In this document: positions 50,813-59,520 of the stretch, one piece after another
Numbering within the stretch: position 1 is the first letter of the stretch
Layout: each line of letters opens with the position of its first letter
NCBI RefSeq assembly: GCF_014467235.1
Contig: NZ_NKHP01000010.1
Coordinates: forward strand, 1-64,000
Source: Xenorhabdus indica
Lineage (GTDB): Bacteria; Pseudomonadota; Gammaproteobacteria; Enterobacterales; Enterobacteriaceae
Direction: 5' to 3'
DNA: 64,000 nucleotides
Notes under the pieces: generated by a model
Told to the model about the DNA's origin: nothing
The model's database searches: none
What the model saw: only the letters and a program-made list of their open reading frames with translations
Made by a program: the position numbers and the translations under genes

Positions 50813-51595
50813 ATGGCTAAATTTGCAGCAAATTTGAGTATGATGTTTAATGAAGTCCCTTTCATGGAGCGTTTTGAAAAAGCATCGGATGCGGGCTTCA
50901 AAGGTGTGGAATATTTATTCCCTTACTATGAATCAACCGAAGAGCTCTCTGCATTATTGAAGAGATATCAACTTACACAGGTTTTGTTTAATATGCCTGC
51001 GGGAATTTGGGAAGCCGGTGACAGAGGGGTTGCTTGTTTGCCTGGACGTGAAAAAGAGTTTGCTGATGAGGCGCATGAAGCTTTGAAATACGCTTTGGCG
51101 TTGGATTGTAAGCAAGTTCATGCGATGGCTGGTAAGTTAGATGGGCGGTCTAAGCTGGAACAACAGTATGAATGTTATATCACAAATATCCAATATGCAG
51201 CGGACGTTATGTATAAATATGGTATTAATGTCTTAATCGAACCAATAAATACTCGTGATATACCCGACTATTTTTTGACAACACAGCAACAAGCTGAAAC
51301 GTTGTTAAAAGCTATTGGACGTAAAAATGTTTTTATTCAGTTGGATCTTTACCATTGCCAGATTATGGAAGGAGATTTGTTGCGAACTATAGAGCGCTTG
51401 TGGGGAAAATTTAGGCATATACAGATTGCTTCAGTACCAGGACGTCATGAACCCGATATTGGTGAAATTAATTACTTTTGGTTGTTCAAGAGATTGGATG
51501 AAATGGGTTATCAAGGATGGTTTGGGTGTGAGTATCACCCTGCGGGGTATGATACTGGCTATTCCATGTGTCATGGGAATCACTTTTTATGCTAA
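50813..51595 (+). pseudogene. otnI: 3'-truncated otnI/hyi-type isomerase, fused to permease sequence
   Basis: A 260-codon frame. Residues 1 to about 246 match the hydroxypyruvate isomerase/2-oxo-tetronate isomerase family (TIM barrel): MAKFAANLSMMFNEVPF, NVLIEPINTRDIPDYF, FIQLDLYHCQIMEGD, IASVPGRHEPDIGEINY and GCEYHPAG with the catalytic glutamate. The normal C terminus (a GDT..GLGWL-type ending) is replaced at about 51545-51560 by out-of-frame GntP permease DNA. The catalytic residues survive, so residual activity is conceivable. AGGAAC precedes ATG 50813. An in-frame start at 50789 is less likely. Confidence 0.75.
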
Positions 51596-52397
51596 ATGGC
51601 TGGCAATTAAATATCCTGAATACCAATTTGTTGATGAAGAAGTAAATTTGGAAAATTTAAAAAAAATTCATCAGAACTACATGGAAGAAAAATCCAATAA
51701 ATCATTACCAAGTTTATTTCTTTCCCTATTGCCTATTGCTGTACCACTCTTCCTGATTTTTATCAAATCAGTTAATGGATTGTTATTGGAATTTGATTTA
51801 TTGCTTAGAAGGGAAAATTATTTCTATTTTCAATTTCTTGATTTTCTTGATTTTCTTGGTGAGCCAATTATTGCCTTGGCAATTAGTGTATTATTGGCGA
51901 TTTATACGCTAATGCCCAAAGCTAATAAGCATGAGGTAATTGAACATCTGGAAAATGGCTTAAAGATGGCAGGTATTATTCTGTTGGTTACTGGTGCTGG
52001 TGGCGCTTTGGGAGCAGTATTACATGAAAGTGGAACAGGAACTATACTAGCGGGGCTTATTGCAAGCTTACCGATAACGCCAATTTTGATTCCATTCATC
52101 ATTGCGACATTGGTGCGTTTGATTCAAGGTTCTGGCACAGTAGCTATGGTTACAGCAGCTTCCATTTCAGCACCTATAATCAATCAGATACCGGATATTA
52201 ATATGTTGGCAGCAGCTTTGGCTGCAACGGTGGGGTCACTATTCTTCGGCTACTTCAACGATAGTTTATTCTGGATGGTTAACCGGATGATGGGTATTAA
52301 AGATGCAAAACAACAGATGATTGTCTGGTCAATTCCGACAACAATTGCGTGGGGAATTGGGCTGTGTGGTGTATTGTTACTTAATCTCGTCATGTAA
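51547..52397 (+). pseudogene. 5'-truncated GntP-family permease gene
   Basis: From GMILAIPCVMGITFYAKW onward this is the C-terminal 60 percent of a GntP-family permease. It aligns without gaps of note to residues about 183-459 of the intact copy downstream. The N-terminal half is absent. The same frame runs open upstream to 51426 inside otnI, but that part is not permease sequence. A 9-bp unit TTTCTTGAT is repeated at 51835-51861, giving FLDFLDFLG where the intact copy has FNFLG. Confidence 0.85.
51835..51861 (+). repeat. 9-bp tandem repeat in the truncated permease gene
   Basis: TTTCTTGAT, TTTCTTGAT, TTTCTTGGT in direct succession. The intact paralogue has a single unit at the matching place. 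Confidence 0.75.
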
Positions 52398-52408
52398 GTC
52401 ATCGTAAT

Positions 52409-52436
52409 GCGCTCTGTAAAGGGCGCTTTTCTTTAT
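52409..52436 (+). terminator. Terminator after the truncated permease gene
   Basis: GCGCTC (52409-52414) pairs with GGGCGC (52421-52426) using one G-T pair and is followed by TTTTCTTT. A similar hairpin follows the intact permease gene. Confidence 0.65.
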
Positions 52437-52567
52437 TCTGTATATTCCAAATAAATCCTCATTACTTTAATTGAGACTACAGGTTTTGTTACAGCTTGTA
52501 ACAAGAACTTTGACTGACATACCATGCACATTTATCGCCAATAATACAGATATTGAAACGGGGTTTT

Positions 52568-53947
52568 ATGGTGGAGTTTTACATTCCAATTATTGGATTG
52601 GGAGTGGCGGTATTTACGCTGATTTTTCTGGTCTTACGTACTCGTATTCATGTACTTCTTGCCATGTTGATTGCTGCGGTTATCGCAGGAATATCCGGCG
52701 GTTTAACCATGAGCAATGTTGTTGAAGTTATCGCGAAAGGGTTTGGCTCGACATTGGGTAGTATTGGTATTGTGATCGGATTGGGAAGCATGATGGGGAG
52801 GATATTGGAAGCCTCTGGTGCAACTGAACAAATTGCCTATAGCCTGATCAAATGGTTAGGTAAAAAGCGCGAAGAATGGGCGCTGGCAATCACGGGTTAT
52901 ATCGTCAGTATTCCTATATTTGTTAATTCGGCTTTTGTGATCCTCTATCCTCTGGTGAAAGCATTGGCGAAGAAAGGCAAACGAAATGTATTGACGTTAG
53001 GAATAGCATTAGCCGGAGGGCTGGTGGTAACTCACCATATTGTTCCACCAACACCGGGGCCGCTTGGTGTGGCCGGAATATTCGGAGTAAGCGTAGGTAA
53101 AGTGATGCTGGTGGGCATGATACTGGCTATCCCATGCGTTATCGGTATTACCTGCTATGCCAAATGGCTAGAGATTAAATATCCTGAATATCAGCTTGTT
53201 GAAACGGAAGAAAATCTGCGGCACATTCATCAAAGCTATATGGAAGAGAAATCGAACATGCCATTACCAGGCTTATTTATTTCTCTTCTGCCTATTGTTG
53301 TGCCTATCGTGTTGATTTTCATTAATGTTGTGAATGGATTATTGTTGAAAACGGCTCTGTTTATCGGCAAAGAAAACCATTTTTATTTTCAGATTTTTAA
53401 TTTTCTTGGATCACCGATTATCGCTCTGGCAATCAGTGTCTTGCTGGCGGTTTATAAGCTTATGCCAAATGTCAGTAAACAAGAGGTGATTGAACATTTG
53501 GAAACCGGGTTACAAACTGTGGGTATTATTTTATTAGTGTCAGGTGCAGGAGGAGCGCTGGGAGCTGTATTAAATGAAGGTTCAACCGGCACAATACTGG
53601 CACAATATATAGCCAGCCTGCCAATAACTCCTGTCTTGATCCCATTTATCATTGCGACGTTAATACGCATCATTCAAGGTTCTGGTACTGTGGCAATGAT
53701 CACAGCAGCATCTATTTCAGCGCCTGTTATTAAACAGATACCGGATATTAATATGTTAGTGGCTGCTCAGGCTGCAATGATGGGAACACTGTTCTTCAGC
53801 TATTTTAATGACTGTTTTTTCTGGGTAGTTAACCGGATGATGGGTATTAAGGATGTGAAGCATCAAGTGATCTTCTGGTCGATTCCGACAACCATCGCAT
53901 GGGGAATTGGACTGTGTGGCATATTGCTTCTTAACTTAATCTTGTAA
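52568..53947 (+). CDS. GntP-family permease, intact copy
   Basis: A 459-residue inner-membrane permease of the gluconate/H+ symporter (GntP) family with 12-14 hydrophobic segments. GLGSMMGRILEASGATEQIA, HHIVPPTPGPLGVAGIF and IQGSGTVAMITAASI are family signatures. Neighbouring otn remnants and the E. coli ygbM-ygbN pair suggest a four-carbon sugar-acid substrate. ATG 52568 (MVEFYIP) follows CGGGG, and an in-frame TTG at 52553 is the alternative. It is a duplicate of the truncated gene before it. Confidence 0.86.
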   Translation: MVEFYIPIIGLGVAVFTLIFLVLRTRIHVLLAMLIAAVIAGISGGLTMSNVVEVIAKGFGSTLGSIGIVIGLGSMMGRILEASGATEQIAYSLIKWLGKKREEWALAITGYIVSIPIFVNSAFVILYPLVKALAKKGKRNVLTLGIALAGGLVVTHHIVPPTPGPLGVAGIFGVSVGKVMLVGMILAIPCVIGITCYAKWLEIKYPEYQLVETEENLRHIHQSYMEEKSNMPLPGLFISLLPIVVPIVLIFINVVNGLLLKTALFIGKENHFYFQIFNFLGSPIIALAISVLLAVYKLMPNVSKQEVIEHLETGLQTVGIILLVSGAGGALGAVLNEGSTGTILAQYIASLPITPVLIPFIIATLIRIIQGSGTVAMITAASISAPVIKQIPDINMLVAAQAAMMGTLFFSYFNDCFFWVVNRMMGIKDVKHQVIFWSIPTTIAWGIGLCGILLLNLIL

Positions 53948-53958
53948 ATGATCCAACG

Positions 53959-53983
53959 GCGCTCTGCGAGGAGCGCGTTTTGT
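53959..53983 (+). terminator. Terminator after the intact GntP permease gene
   Basis: A six-pair stem GCGCTC (53959-53964)/GAGCGC (53971-53976) followed by GTTTTGTG. Confidence 0.65.
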
Positions 53984-54048
53984 GATTGTTCTTCGAATAT
54001 TATTTCCATTTCGGCTTTATACTCACTGTATTATTTATCACACATAAA

Positions 54049-54064
54049 TGTGATTTAAATCACG
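54049..54064. promoter_or_regulatory. Distal CRP site of udp
   Basis: TGTGA-TTTAAA-TCACG, one mismatch to the CRP half-site pair. It lies 52 bp upstream of the proximal site, centre to centre. Confidence 0.78.
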
Positions 54065-54100
54065 ATTTAATGTATGTGTTTCTTTCATATATTAATCAAA

Positions 54101-54116
54101 GGTGACTTTTATCACA
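54101..54116. promoter_or_regulatory. Proximal CRP site of udp
   Basis: GGTGA-CTTTTA-TCACA. A TAAATT -10-like hexamer at 54138-54143 would put transcription start near 54150 and this site at about -41. Two CRP sites about 52 bp apart is the known CRP/CytR architecture of E. coli udp and deoP2, with CytR between them. Confidence 0.78.
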
Positions 54117-54189
54117 AAAAAATGTCAGAGTATTCACTAAATTTAGGCATCTGTATTTTGATTTTGAATATTCCTGTTGAGGAGCCAAT

Positions 54190-54945
54190 ATGTCTGATGT
54201 ATTCCATTTAGGTATTACCAAAAACGACTTACAGGGCGCAACTCTGGCTATTGTTCCAGGCGATCCTAACCGTGTTGAGAAAATTGCAAGATTGATGAAT
54301 AACCCAGTTCATCTGGCTTCTCATCGTGAATTTACAACATGGCGAGCCGAAATTGATGGTAAGCCAGTTGTTGTCTGCTCTACTGGTATTGGTGGTCCAT
54401 CAACGTCAATTGTTGTAGAAGAATTGGCGCAATTAGGTGTACACACTTTCTTACGTATTGGTACAACCGGAGCGATCCAAAAGAATATTAATATAGGTGA
54501 TGTGTTAGTGACCACTGCCGCCGTTCGTCTGGATGGGGCCAGCCTGCATTTTGCTCCGATGGAGTTCCCGGCTGTGGCTGATTTTGAATGTACCAACGCA
54601 CTGTATGCAGCAGCAAAAGCATCAGGTTCTACAACTCACGTCGGTGTGACCGCTTCTTCTGATACTTTTTATCCAGGACAGGAACGTTACGATACCTATT
54701 CTGGTCGTGTTGTCCGCCGCTTTCAGGGCTCTATGAAAGAGTGGCAGGAAATGGGGGTGATGAATTTTGAAATGGAATCAGCGACTTTGTTGACAATGTG
54801 TGCAAGTCAGGGGCTGCGTGCTGGTATGGTTGCGGGTGTGATTGTTAACCGTACTCAGCAGGAAATTCCAGATGTTGAATTGTTGAAAAAAACAGAAAGT
54901 CATGTTTTAAGCATTGTTGTAGATGCGGCTCGTCGTCTGTTGTAA
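54190..54945 (+). CDS. udp: Uridine phosphorylase Udp
   Basis: A 251-residue hexameric phosphorylase that splits uridine to uracil and ribose 1-phosphate. [52 protein letters not shown] and [12 protein letters not shown] are diagnostic. GAGGAGC precedes the ATG. The upstream double CRP site predicts control by CRP and CytR. Confidence 0.97.
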   Translation: MSDVFHLGITKNDLQGATLAIVPGDPNRVEKIARLMNNPVHLASHREFTTWRAEIDGKPVVVCSTGIGGPSTSIVVEELAQLGVHTFLRIGTTGAIQKNINIGDVLVTTAAVRLDGASLHFAPMEFPAVADFECTNALYAAAKASGSTTHVGVTASSDTFYPGQERYDTYSGRVVRRFQGSMKEWQEMGVMNFEMESATLLTMCASQGLRAGMVAGVIVNRTQQEIPDVELLKKTESHVLSIVVDAARRLL

Positions 54946-55034
54946 TCACTCTATTCAAGGGCCGGAATATTCTGGCCCGATCACCTAATCTTTCTGTTTT
55001 CTCCACTTTATTTCATTCTGAAATCTGATAATGT

Positions 55035-55114
55035 CATAACATTTTGCGTTAATAACAACTTATTTCAATGACAGTTTGTTGCGATAACAGTCTGTTCCAA
55101 TAACGTGCACTTTA
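55035..55114. repeat. 16-bp tandem repeat upstream of the phosphatase gene
   Basis: Units start at 55035, 55051, 55067, 55083 and 55099, exactly 16 bases apart. The consensus is close to AATAACAGTTTGTTCC, with the units at 55067 and 55083 best matched. The array ends 16 bases before the phosphatase ATG, in its likely promoter or leader. Confidence 0.78.
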
Positions 55115-55130
55115 ATAAGAAAGAGTGATT

Positions 55131-55913
55131 ATGACCACAACATTACTATCTCATCCCTCATTACTTCCTTTGAATGGCGGGATCAACTTCCGTGATTTAG
55201 GCAACAAGACACTGAACAATGGTTCTAAGATTAAGTCAGGTCTGTTATTTCGTTCAGGCTCTCTGGACATGTTGACTGATAGCGATCAGGCTTTTTTGAT
55301 GGAGCAAAATCTTTTCCAGATCATTGATTATCGTGATAGCAGTGAAATTGAGGACAGACCAGATCAGGTGTGGCGTGGAGCGAATTACCATCATGCTCCG
55401 GCTAACCCGCTTTCCAAAGAAGTTGATGCTAATCTGGAGAGGCTGAGTCATGAAGCGTTGGAACAGTTTGATGCGAAAGATTTTATGCTGCGCCTATATC
55501 AATTGTTACCAATTAATAATTCTGCCTATAAGACATTAGCTAATCTATTGTTACAGCCAGAGAAAGGTGGAATTGTACAACATTGTGCTGTGGGTAAAGA
55601 CAGAACAGGTGTCGGCTCTGCTCTGGTATTGTTTGCTCTGGGGGCAGATCTGAATACAGTGATAGAAGACTATTTGGTGACAAATATTACTCTGGCACCG
55701 CATCGCGAACATCTATTGAATGAACATGCGAAAGTGATGAGTGATAGTGTGGTTGAAAAACTGGCTTATGTGTATTCAGTCAGGGAAGAATTTTTGATGA
55801 CTGCACTGAACAGCATTAATGAACACTATGGTAGTGTGGATATCTGGCTGGAAAAAGACATTGGACTCAATATTGCAGCGCGTGAAAAATTGCAACGTTA
55901 TTTCCTCGAATAA
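55131..55913 (+). CDS. Tyrosine phosphatase-family protein (Y_phosphatase3 type)
   Basis: A 260-residue cysteine-based phosphatase. NGGINFRDLGN, FRSGSLDMLTDSD, IIDYRDSSEIEDRPD and the P-loop HCAVGKDRTG (C-x5-R) define the family, related to LipA and PtpB-like protein or phosphoinositide phosphatases. There is no signal peptide. The substrate is unknown. ATG 55131 is used, and GTG 55125 is an alternative. It sits between udp and rmuC, a position with no such gene in E. coli. Confidence 0.88.
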   Translation: MTTTLLSHPSLLPLNGGINFRDLGNKTLNNGSKIKSGLLFRSGSLDMLTDSDQAFLMEQNLFQIIDYRDSSEIEDRPDQVWRGANYHHAPANPLSKEVDANLERLSHEALEQFDAKDFMLRLYQLLPINNSAYKTLANLLLQPEKGGIVQHCAVGKDRTGVGSALVLFALGADLNTVIEDYLVTNITLAPHREHLLNEHAKVMSDSVVEKLAYVYSVREEFLMTALNSINEHYGSVDIWLEKDIGLNIAAREKLQRYFLE

Positions 55914-55953
55914 ATTTCTTTTAGGCGTAAATATTTTTTGAATAAGAATAGTC

Positions 55954-55986
55954 GGTTAGCATCAGTTAATCCATTTACTGCTAACC
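55954..55986 (+). terminator. Hairpin after the phosphatase gene
   Basis: GGTTAGCA and TGCTAACC are exact complements around a loop of about 17 bases. The T tract is missing, so termination is uncertain. Confidence 0.4.
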
Positions 55987-55995
55987 TGAAATCCT

Positions 55996-56025
55996 AAAGA
56001 TTAACACAGGAAAGATTAATGTGAG
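55996..56025. repeat. 15-bp duplication at the dedA-like start
   Basis: AAAGATTAACACAGG and AAAGATTAATGTGAG lie in tandem. The duplicated AAAGATTAA sets the distance between the AGGAAAG ribosome site and the GTG start. Confidence 0.5.
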
Positions 56026-56551
56026 TTTGCATGAAGTCATCGAAGTCATCACCAATTTTGTAAGAAATCATGAAACCTGGGCGATCCCCATTATTTTCTT
56101 GCTCGCTTTTGGGGAATCTCTGGCATTCATTTCTCTGTTATTGCCAGCCACAATCATCTTATTAGGGCTAGGAGTTCTGATTGGTGAAAGTGGATTAAAT
56201 TTTTGGCCGATATGGGTAGCGGCTGCCGCAGGAGCCTTTTTCGGTGATTGGGTTTCTTATCTGTTTGGTTACCATTTCAAGGAAAATGTCGGCAAAATGT
56301 GGCCACTTTCACGCCATCCGCAAACATTAATTCGTGGTCATCAATTTTTTGAACGCTGGGGGGTGTGGGGCGTTTTCATTGGCCGTTTTTTTGGCCCTTT
56401 AAGAGCGGCAATCCCATTGGTGGCAGGCATTTGTGCGATGCCAAAACGCCATTTCCAGCTTGCTAATTTCGCTTCTGCGCTGATTTGGGCATTTGGTATT
56501 TTAGCTCCGGGAGCTTTTGGAATACATTGGTTAGCAGAGTGGATGGGTTAA
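56021..56551 (+). CDS. DedA-family membrane protein
   Basis: A 176-residue inner-membrane protein of the DedA family. The signature FGESLAFISLLLPATIILLG, GAFFGDWVSYLFGYHF and the G-x-x-x-GRFFGPLRAAIPLVAG block with its conserved arginines are present. Members such as YqjA, YghB and YabI affect membrane homeostasis, and some act as lipid scramblases. The start is GTG 56021 behind AGGAAAG. It is shorter than most members. Confidence 0.85.
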   Translation: MSLHEVIEVITNFVRNHETWAIPIIFLLAFGESLAFISLLLPATIILLGLGVLIGESGLNFWPIWVAAAAGAFFGDWVSYLFGYHFKENVGKMWPLSRHPQTLIRGHQFFERWGVWGVFIGRFFGPLRAAIPLVAGICAMPKRHFQLANFASALIWAFGILAPGAFGIHWLAEWMG

Positions 56552-56560
56552 TTGCGAGCC

Positions 56561-56584
56561 GCTTTGCAAACAGCTTTGCAAACT
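56561..56584. repeat. 12-bp tandem duplication before rmuC
   Basis: GCTTTGCAAACA (56561-56572) is followed directly by GCTTTGCAAACT (56573-56584), just after the dedA-like stop. Confidence 0.7.
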
Positions 56585-56680
56585 GAAAGAAATCCGGTGA
56601 ATAATCTGGACATCTATACAGCCTCTATTTAACTTACATTAAAGTAAAGTGGTTGGGGTAAAGTTAGCGGGGGTGTATAG

Positions 56681-58036
56681 GTGGATATCCATTGGTTATA
56701 CATGTTAATTGGTGGCTTAAGTGGATTATTAGGCGGAGGGGGGGTTGTCTGGTTTTCTGTTCACCAACGTATTCAATACAAAGAAAATGAATTGCGTGAA
56801 TTACATAGCCAGCTTGCGGTTAGCTATGAAAAATTAGAGCAATCCCATTATTGGCGTACTGAATGTGAACAGTTAAATCAGGAATTGCTTACTCAGCGTG
56901 AAATCAATAGCGTACAGGAAGCCGAGTTGCGTGAATTGAGTACTCGGCTTGAAGAAAGCAGACTGGCTGCGGAAGAGAAACAACGTCTCTTGATTAATAG
57001 TGAACAGCGTCTGAATACCCAGTTTGAAAATCTCGCTAATCGTATTTTTGAACAAAATCGACGTCGTACTGATGAGTACAGTCGCCAAAGTCTCAATGAC
57101 CTGTTGATGCCTTTCCGTGAACAATTAGAAGGGTTCCGTCGTCAGGTGCAAGACAGTTTCGGACAGGAAGCCCGTGAACGCCATACACTGACCCATGAAA
57201 TCCGTAACCTTCAGCAGCTTAATGCCCAGATGGCAAAAGAGGCGACTAATCTGACAAAAGCTCTGAAAGGGGATAACAAAATGCAGGGTAATTGGGGAGA
57301 AATGGTCTTGACACGGGTTTTGGAGGCATCCGGTTTACGTGAAGGACATGAGTTTCATACACAGGTTAACATTAAAACAGAAAATAGTGATCGTTTTCAG
57401 CCTGATGTGATTGTGCACTTACCACAGGGAAAAGATGTCATTATTGATGCCAAAATGTCATTGATTGCTTATGAACGTTATTTCAATAGCAATGATGAAA
57501 CAGAGCAAATACAGGCATTACAGGAGCATATAAACTCCATAAGAGGTCATATCCGGGGACTTAGCCGTAAAAATTATCAACAATTACCGGGAGTGCGTTC
57601 ACTGGATTATGTCTTGATGTTTATCCCTGTAGAGCCCGCTTATCTGGTGGCACTTAATCAGACTCCTGAAATACTCGATGAGGCACTGAAGCATAATATT
57701 ATGCTGGTTAGCCCCTCCACACTTCTGGTGGCTGTTCGCACTATTAATAACCTTTGGCGCTATGAATATCAAAGCCAGAATGCACGTTTGATTGCAGAAA
57801 AAGCGGCCAGAATGTATGACAAAATGCGATTGTTTGTGGATGATATGCAGGGCTTAGGACAAAACCTCAGCAAAGCACAGGCGAGTTACCATTTGGCAAT
57901 GAAAAAGCTGACAGAAGGAAGGGGGAATCTGATTAAACAGGCCGAAGGATTTCGTGATTTAGGGGTGGATATTAAACGCCCTATCGACTCACAGGTTATT
58001 GATAAATCTTTCCAATCTTTATTGGTTAATGAGTAA
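56681..58036 (+). CDS. rmuC: DNA recombination protein RmuC
   Basis: A 451-residue protein that limits inverted-repeat recombination in E. coli. An N-terminal membrane segment (about 6-27) leads to a long coiled coil (about 30-200) and a nuclease-like domain with GNWGEMVLTRVLEASGL, DRFQPDVIVHLPQGKDVIIDAKMSL and SPSTLLVAVRTINNLWRYE. The start is GTG 56681 behind GGGGGTG. It precedes ubiE, as in E. coli. Confidence 0.93.
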   Translation: MDIHWLYMLIGGLSGLLGGGGVVWFSVHQRIQYKENELRELHSQLAVSYEKLEQSHYWRTECEQLNQELLTQREINSVQEAELRELSTRLEESRLAAEEKQRLLINSEQRLNTQFENLANRIFEQNRRRTDEYSRQSLNDLLMPFREQLEGFRRQVQDSFGQEARERHTLTHEIRNLQQLNAQMAKEATNLTKALKGDNKMQGNWGEMVLTRVLEASGLREGHEFHTQVNIKTENSDRFQPDVIVHLPQGKDVIIDAKMSLIAYERYFNSNDETEQIQALQEHINSIRGHIRGLSRKNYQQLPGVRSLDYVLMFIPVEPAYLVALNQTPEILDEALKHNIMLVSPSTLLVAVRTINNLWRYEYQSQNARLIAEKAARMYDKMRLFVDDMQGLGQNLSKAQASYHLAMKKLTEGRGNLIKQAEGFRDLGVDIKRPIDSQVIDKSFQSLLVNE

Positions 58037-58109
58037 AGTCTGAATAGGGTTTTACCGGAAAGGCTGGTACACTTGCTATAATTTTTTGAATGAAAAGCGG
58101 ACAAATAAC

Positions 58110-58865
58110 ATGGCAGATCAATCGAAAGAAACCACTCATTTTGGTTTCCGTACCGTAGCCAAAGAAGAGAAAAAAGATATGGTGGCGGAGGTATTTCACT
58201 CTGTCGCATCAAAATACGATTTGATGAATGATTTGATGTCGTTTGGCATTCATCGTATCTGGAAGCGTTTCACTATTGATGCAAGTGGTGTACGCCGTGG
58301 TCATAGAGTCCTTGATCTGGCAGGGGGAACAGGGGATCTGACCGCGAAATTTTCCCGACTTGTAGGAGAGAAGGGAGAAGTTGTTCTGGCAGACATCAAC
58401 GATTCTATGCTGAAAGTCGGGCGGGAAAAACTGCGCGATAACGGCATAGTCGGCAATGTCAGCTATGTTCAGGCTAATGCTGAAGAATTACCATTTGCGG
58501 ATAACTATTTTGACTGCATTACTATTTCATTCGGCCTGCGTAATGTCACGGATAAAGACAAAGCCCTGCGTTCTATGTACCGTGTCCTGAAACCTGGCGG
58601 ACGGTTATTAGTACTGGAATTTTCCAAACCTGTGCTGGCACCGTTGAGTAAAGTTTATGATATCTATTCGTTCCACATTCTGCCACGTATTGGTCAGGCG
58701 GTTGTTAAGGATGGGGAGAGTTACCGTTATCTGACAGAATCCATTCGTATGCATCCCGATCAGGAAACATTAAAAGCCATGATGGAAGCGGCTGGCTTTG
58801 ATCAAGTTTCTTATAACAATATGACGGGGGGAATTGTTGCATTGCATAAAGGGTTTAAGTTCTGA
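58110..58865 (+). CDS. ubiE: Ubiquinone/menaquinone methyltransferase UbiE
   Basis: A 251-residue C-methyltransferase, the E. coli length, shared by the ubiquinone and menaquinone pathways. The SAM motif [32 protein letters not shown] and [16 protein letters not shown] are present. ATG 58110 is chosen by alignment over an upstream TTG at 58086. It is followed by ubiJ after one base. Confidence 0.97.
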   Translation: MADQSKETTHFGFRTVAKEEKKDMVAEVFHSVASKYDLMNDLMSFGIHRIWKRFTIDASGVRRGHRVLDLAGGTGDLTAKFSRLVGEKGEVVLADINDSMLKVGREKLRDNGIVGNVSYVQANAEELPFADNYFDCITISFGLRNVTDKDKALRSMYRVLKPGGRLLVLEFSKPVLAPLSKVYDIYSFHILPRIGQAVVKDGESYRYLTESIRMHPDQETLKAMMEAAGFDQVSYNNMTGGIVALHKGFKF

Positions 58866-58866
58866 A

Positions 58867-59520
58867 ATGGAAACTCCCTCATTAAGTCACAGTGTGAATT
58901 CTACGGTGTTGTTTCCGGTGCTGACTGCTTTTCTGGAAACAACGCTGAATCATCTGTTGTACCGAGAAACCATATTGAAATCAGCCCGTATGCGATTAGC
59001 GGGCAAAATTCTTTCTATCGAACTGAAAGAAATTGAGACGCCATTGGTATTGGTTTTTAATGAAAGACAGTTAGATGTTTTAAGCCAATGGTCAGGAACT
59101 GTGGATTGTTCGATGAAAACGACATTACCAGCATTGCTTAAGCTACGGGATCGTCAATATCTTTCATCTCTGATTAATAGTGGTGAAATTGTCATTGAAG
59201 GGGATATGCAGGTTATTCAGCAGTGGTCGGCCTTGCTGGATATGCTGGAATGGGATCCTGCCCATTACCTTTCACCTTATGTCGGTGATATTGTGGCAGA
59301 AGGTATCAACCGGGTAATGAAAAACAGCATTAGTTTTGTCCGTAATACCATCACAAAGCAAAAAACTTACCTGGCAGAATCATTGACGGAAGAGTGGAGA
59401 ATAGCCCCCAGTGCTTTGGAATTGGCTTATTTCAGTGAAGAAGTTAATGCTGTTGCCAATAAACTGTCTGACATGGAAAAGCGTCTGGCAGCAATGGAGG
59501 AGAAATATGACTCCCAGTGA
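58867..59520 (+). CDS. ubiJ: Ubiquinone biosynthesis accessory factor UbiJ
   Basis: A 217-residue protein with an N-terminal SCP2 lipid-binding domain (about 20-125) and a C-terminal helical part. It binds ubiquinone intermediates within the soluble Ubi complex with UbiK. It starts one base after ubiE and overlaps ubiB by 14 bases, the normal ubiE-ubiJ-ubiB order. Confidence 0.94.
   Translation: METPSLSHSVNSTVLFPVLTAFLETTLNHLLYRETILKSARMRLAGKILSIELKEIETPLVLVFNERQLDVLSQWSGTVDCSMKTTLPALLKLRDRQYLSSLINSGEIVIEGDMQVIQQWSALLDMLEWDPAHYLSPYVGDIVAEGINRVMKNSISFVRNTITKQKTYLAESLTEEWRIAPSALELAYFSEEVNAVANKLSDMEKRLAAMEEKYDSQ

Noticed and set aside
54959-54978. GGGCC/GGCCC inverted repeat after udp
   Set aside because: There is almost no loop and no T tract, so termination could not be supported.
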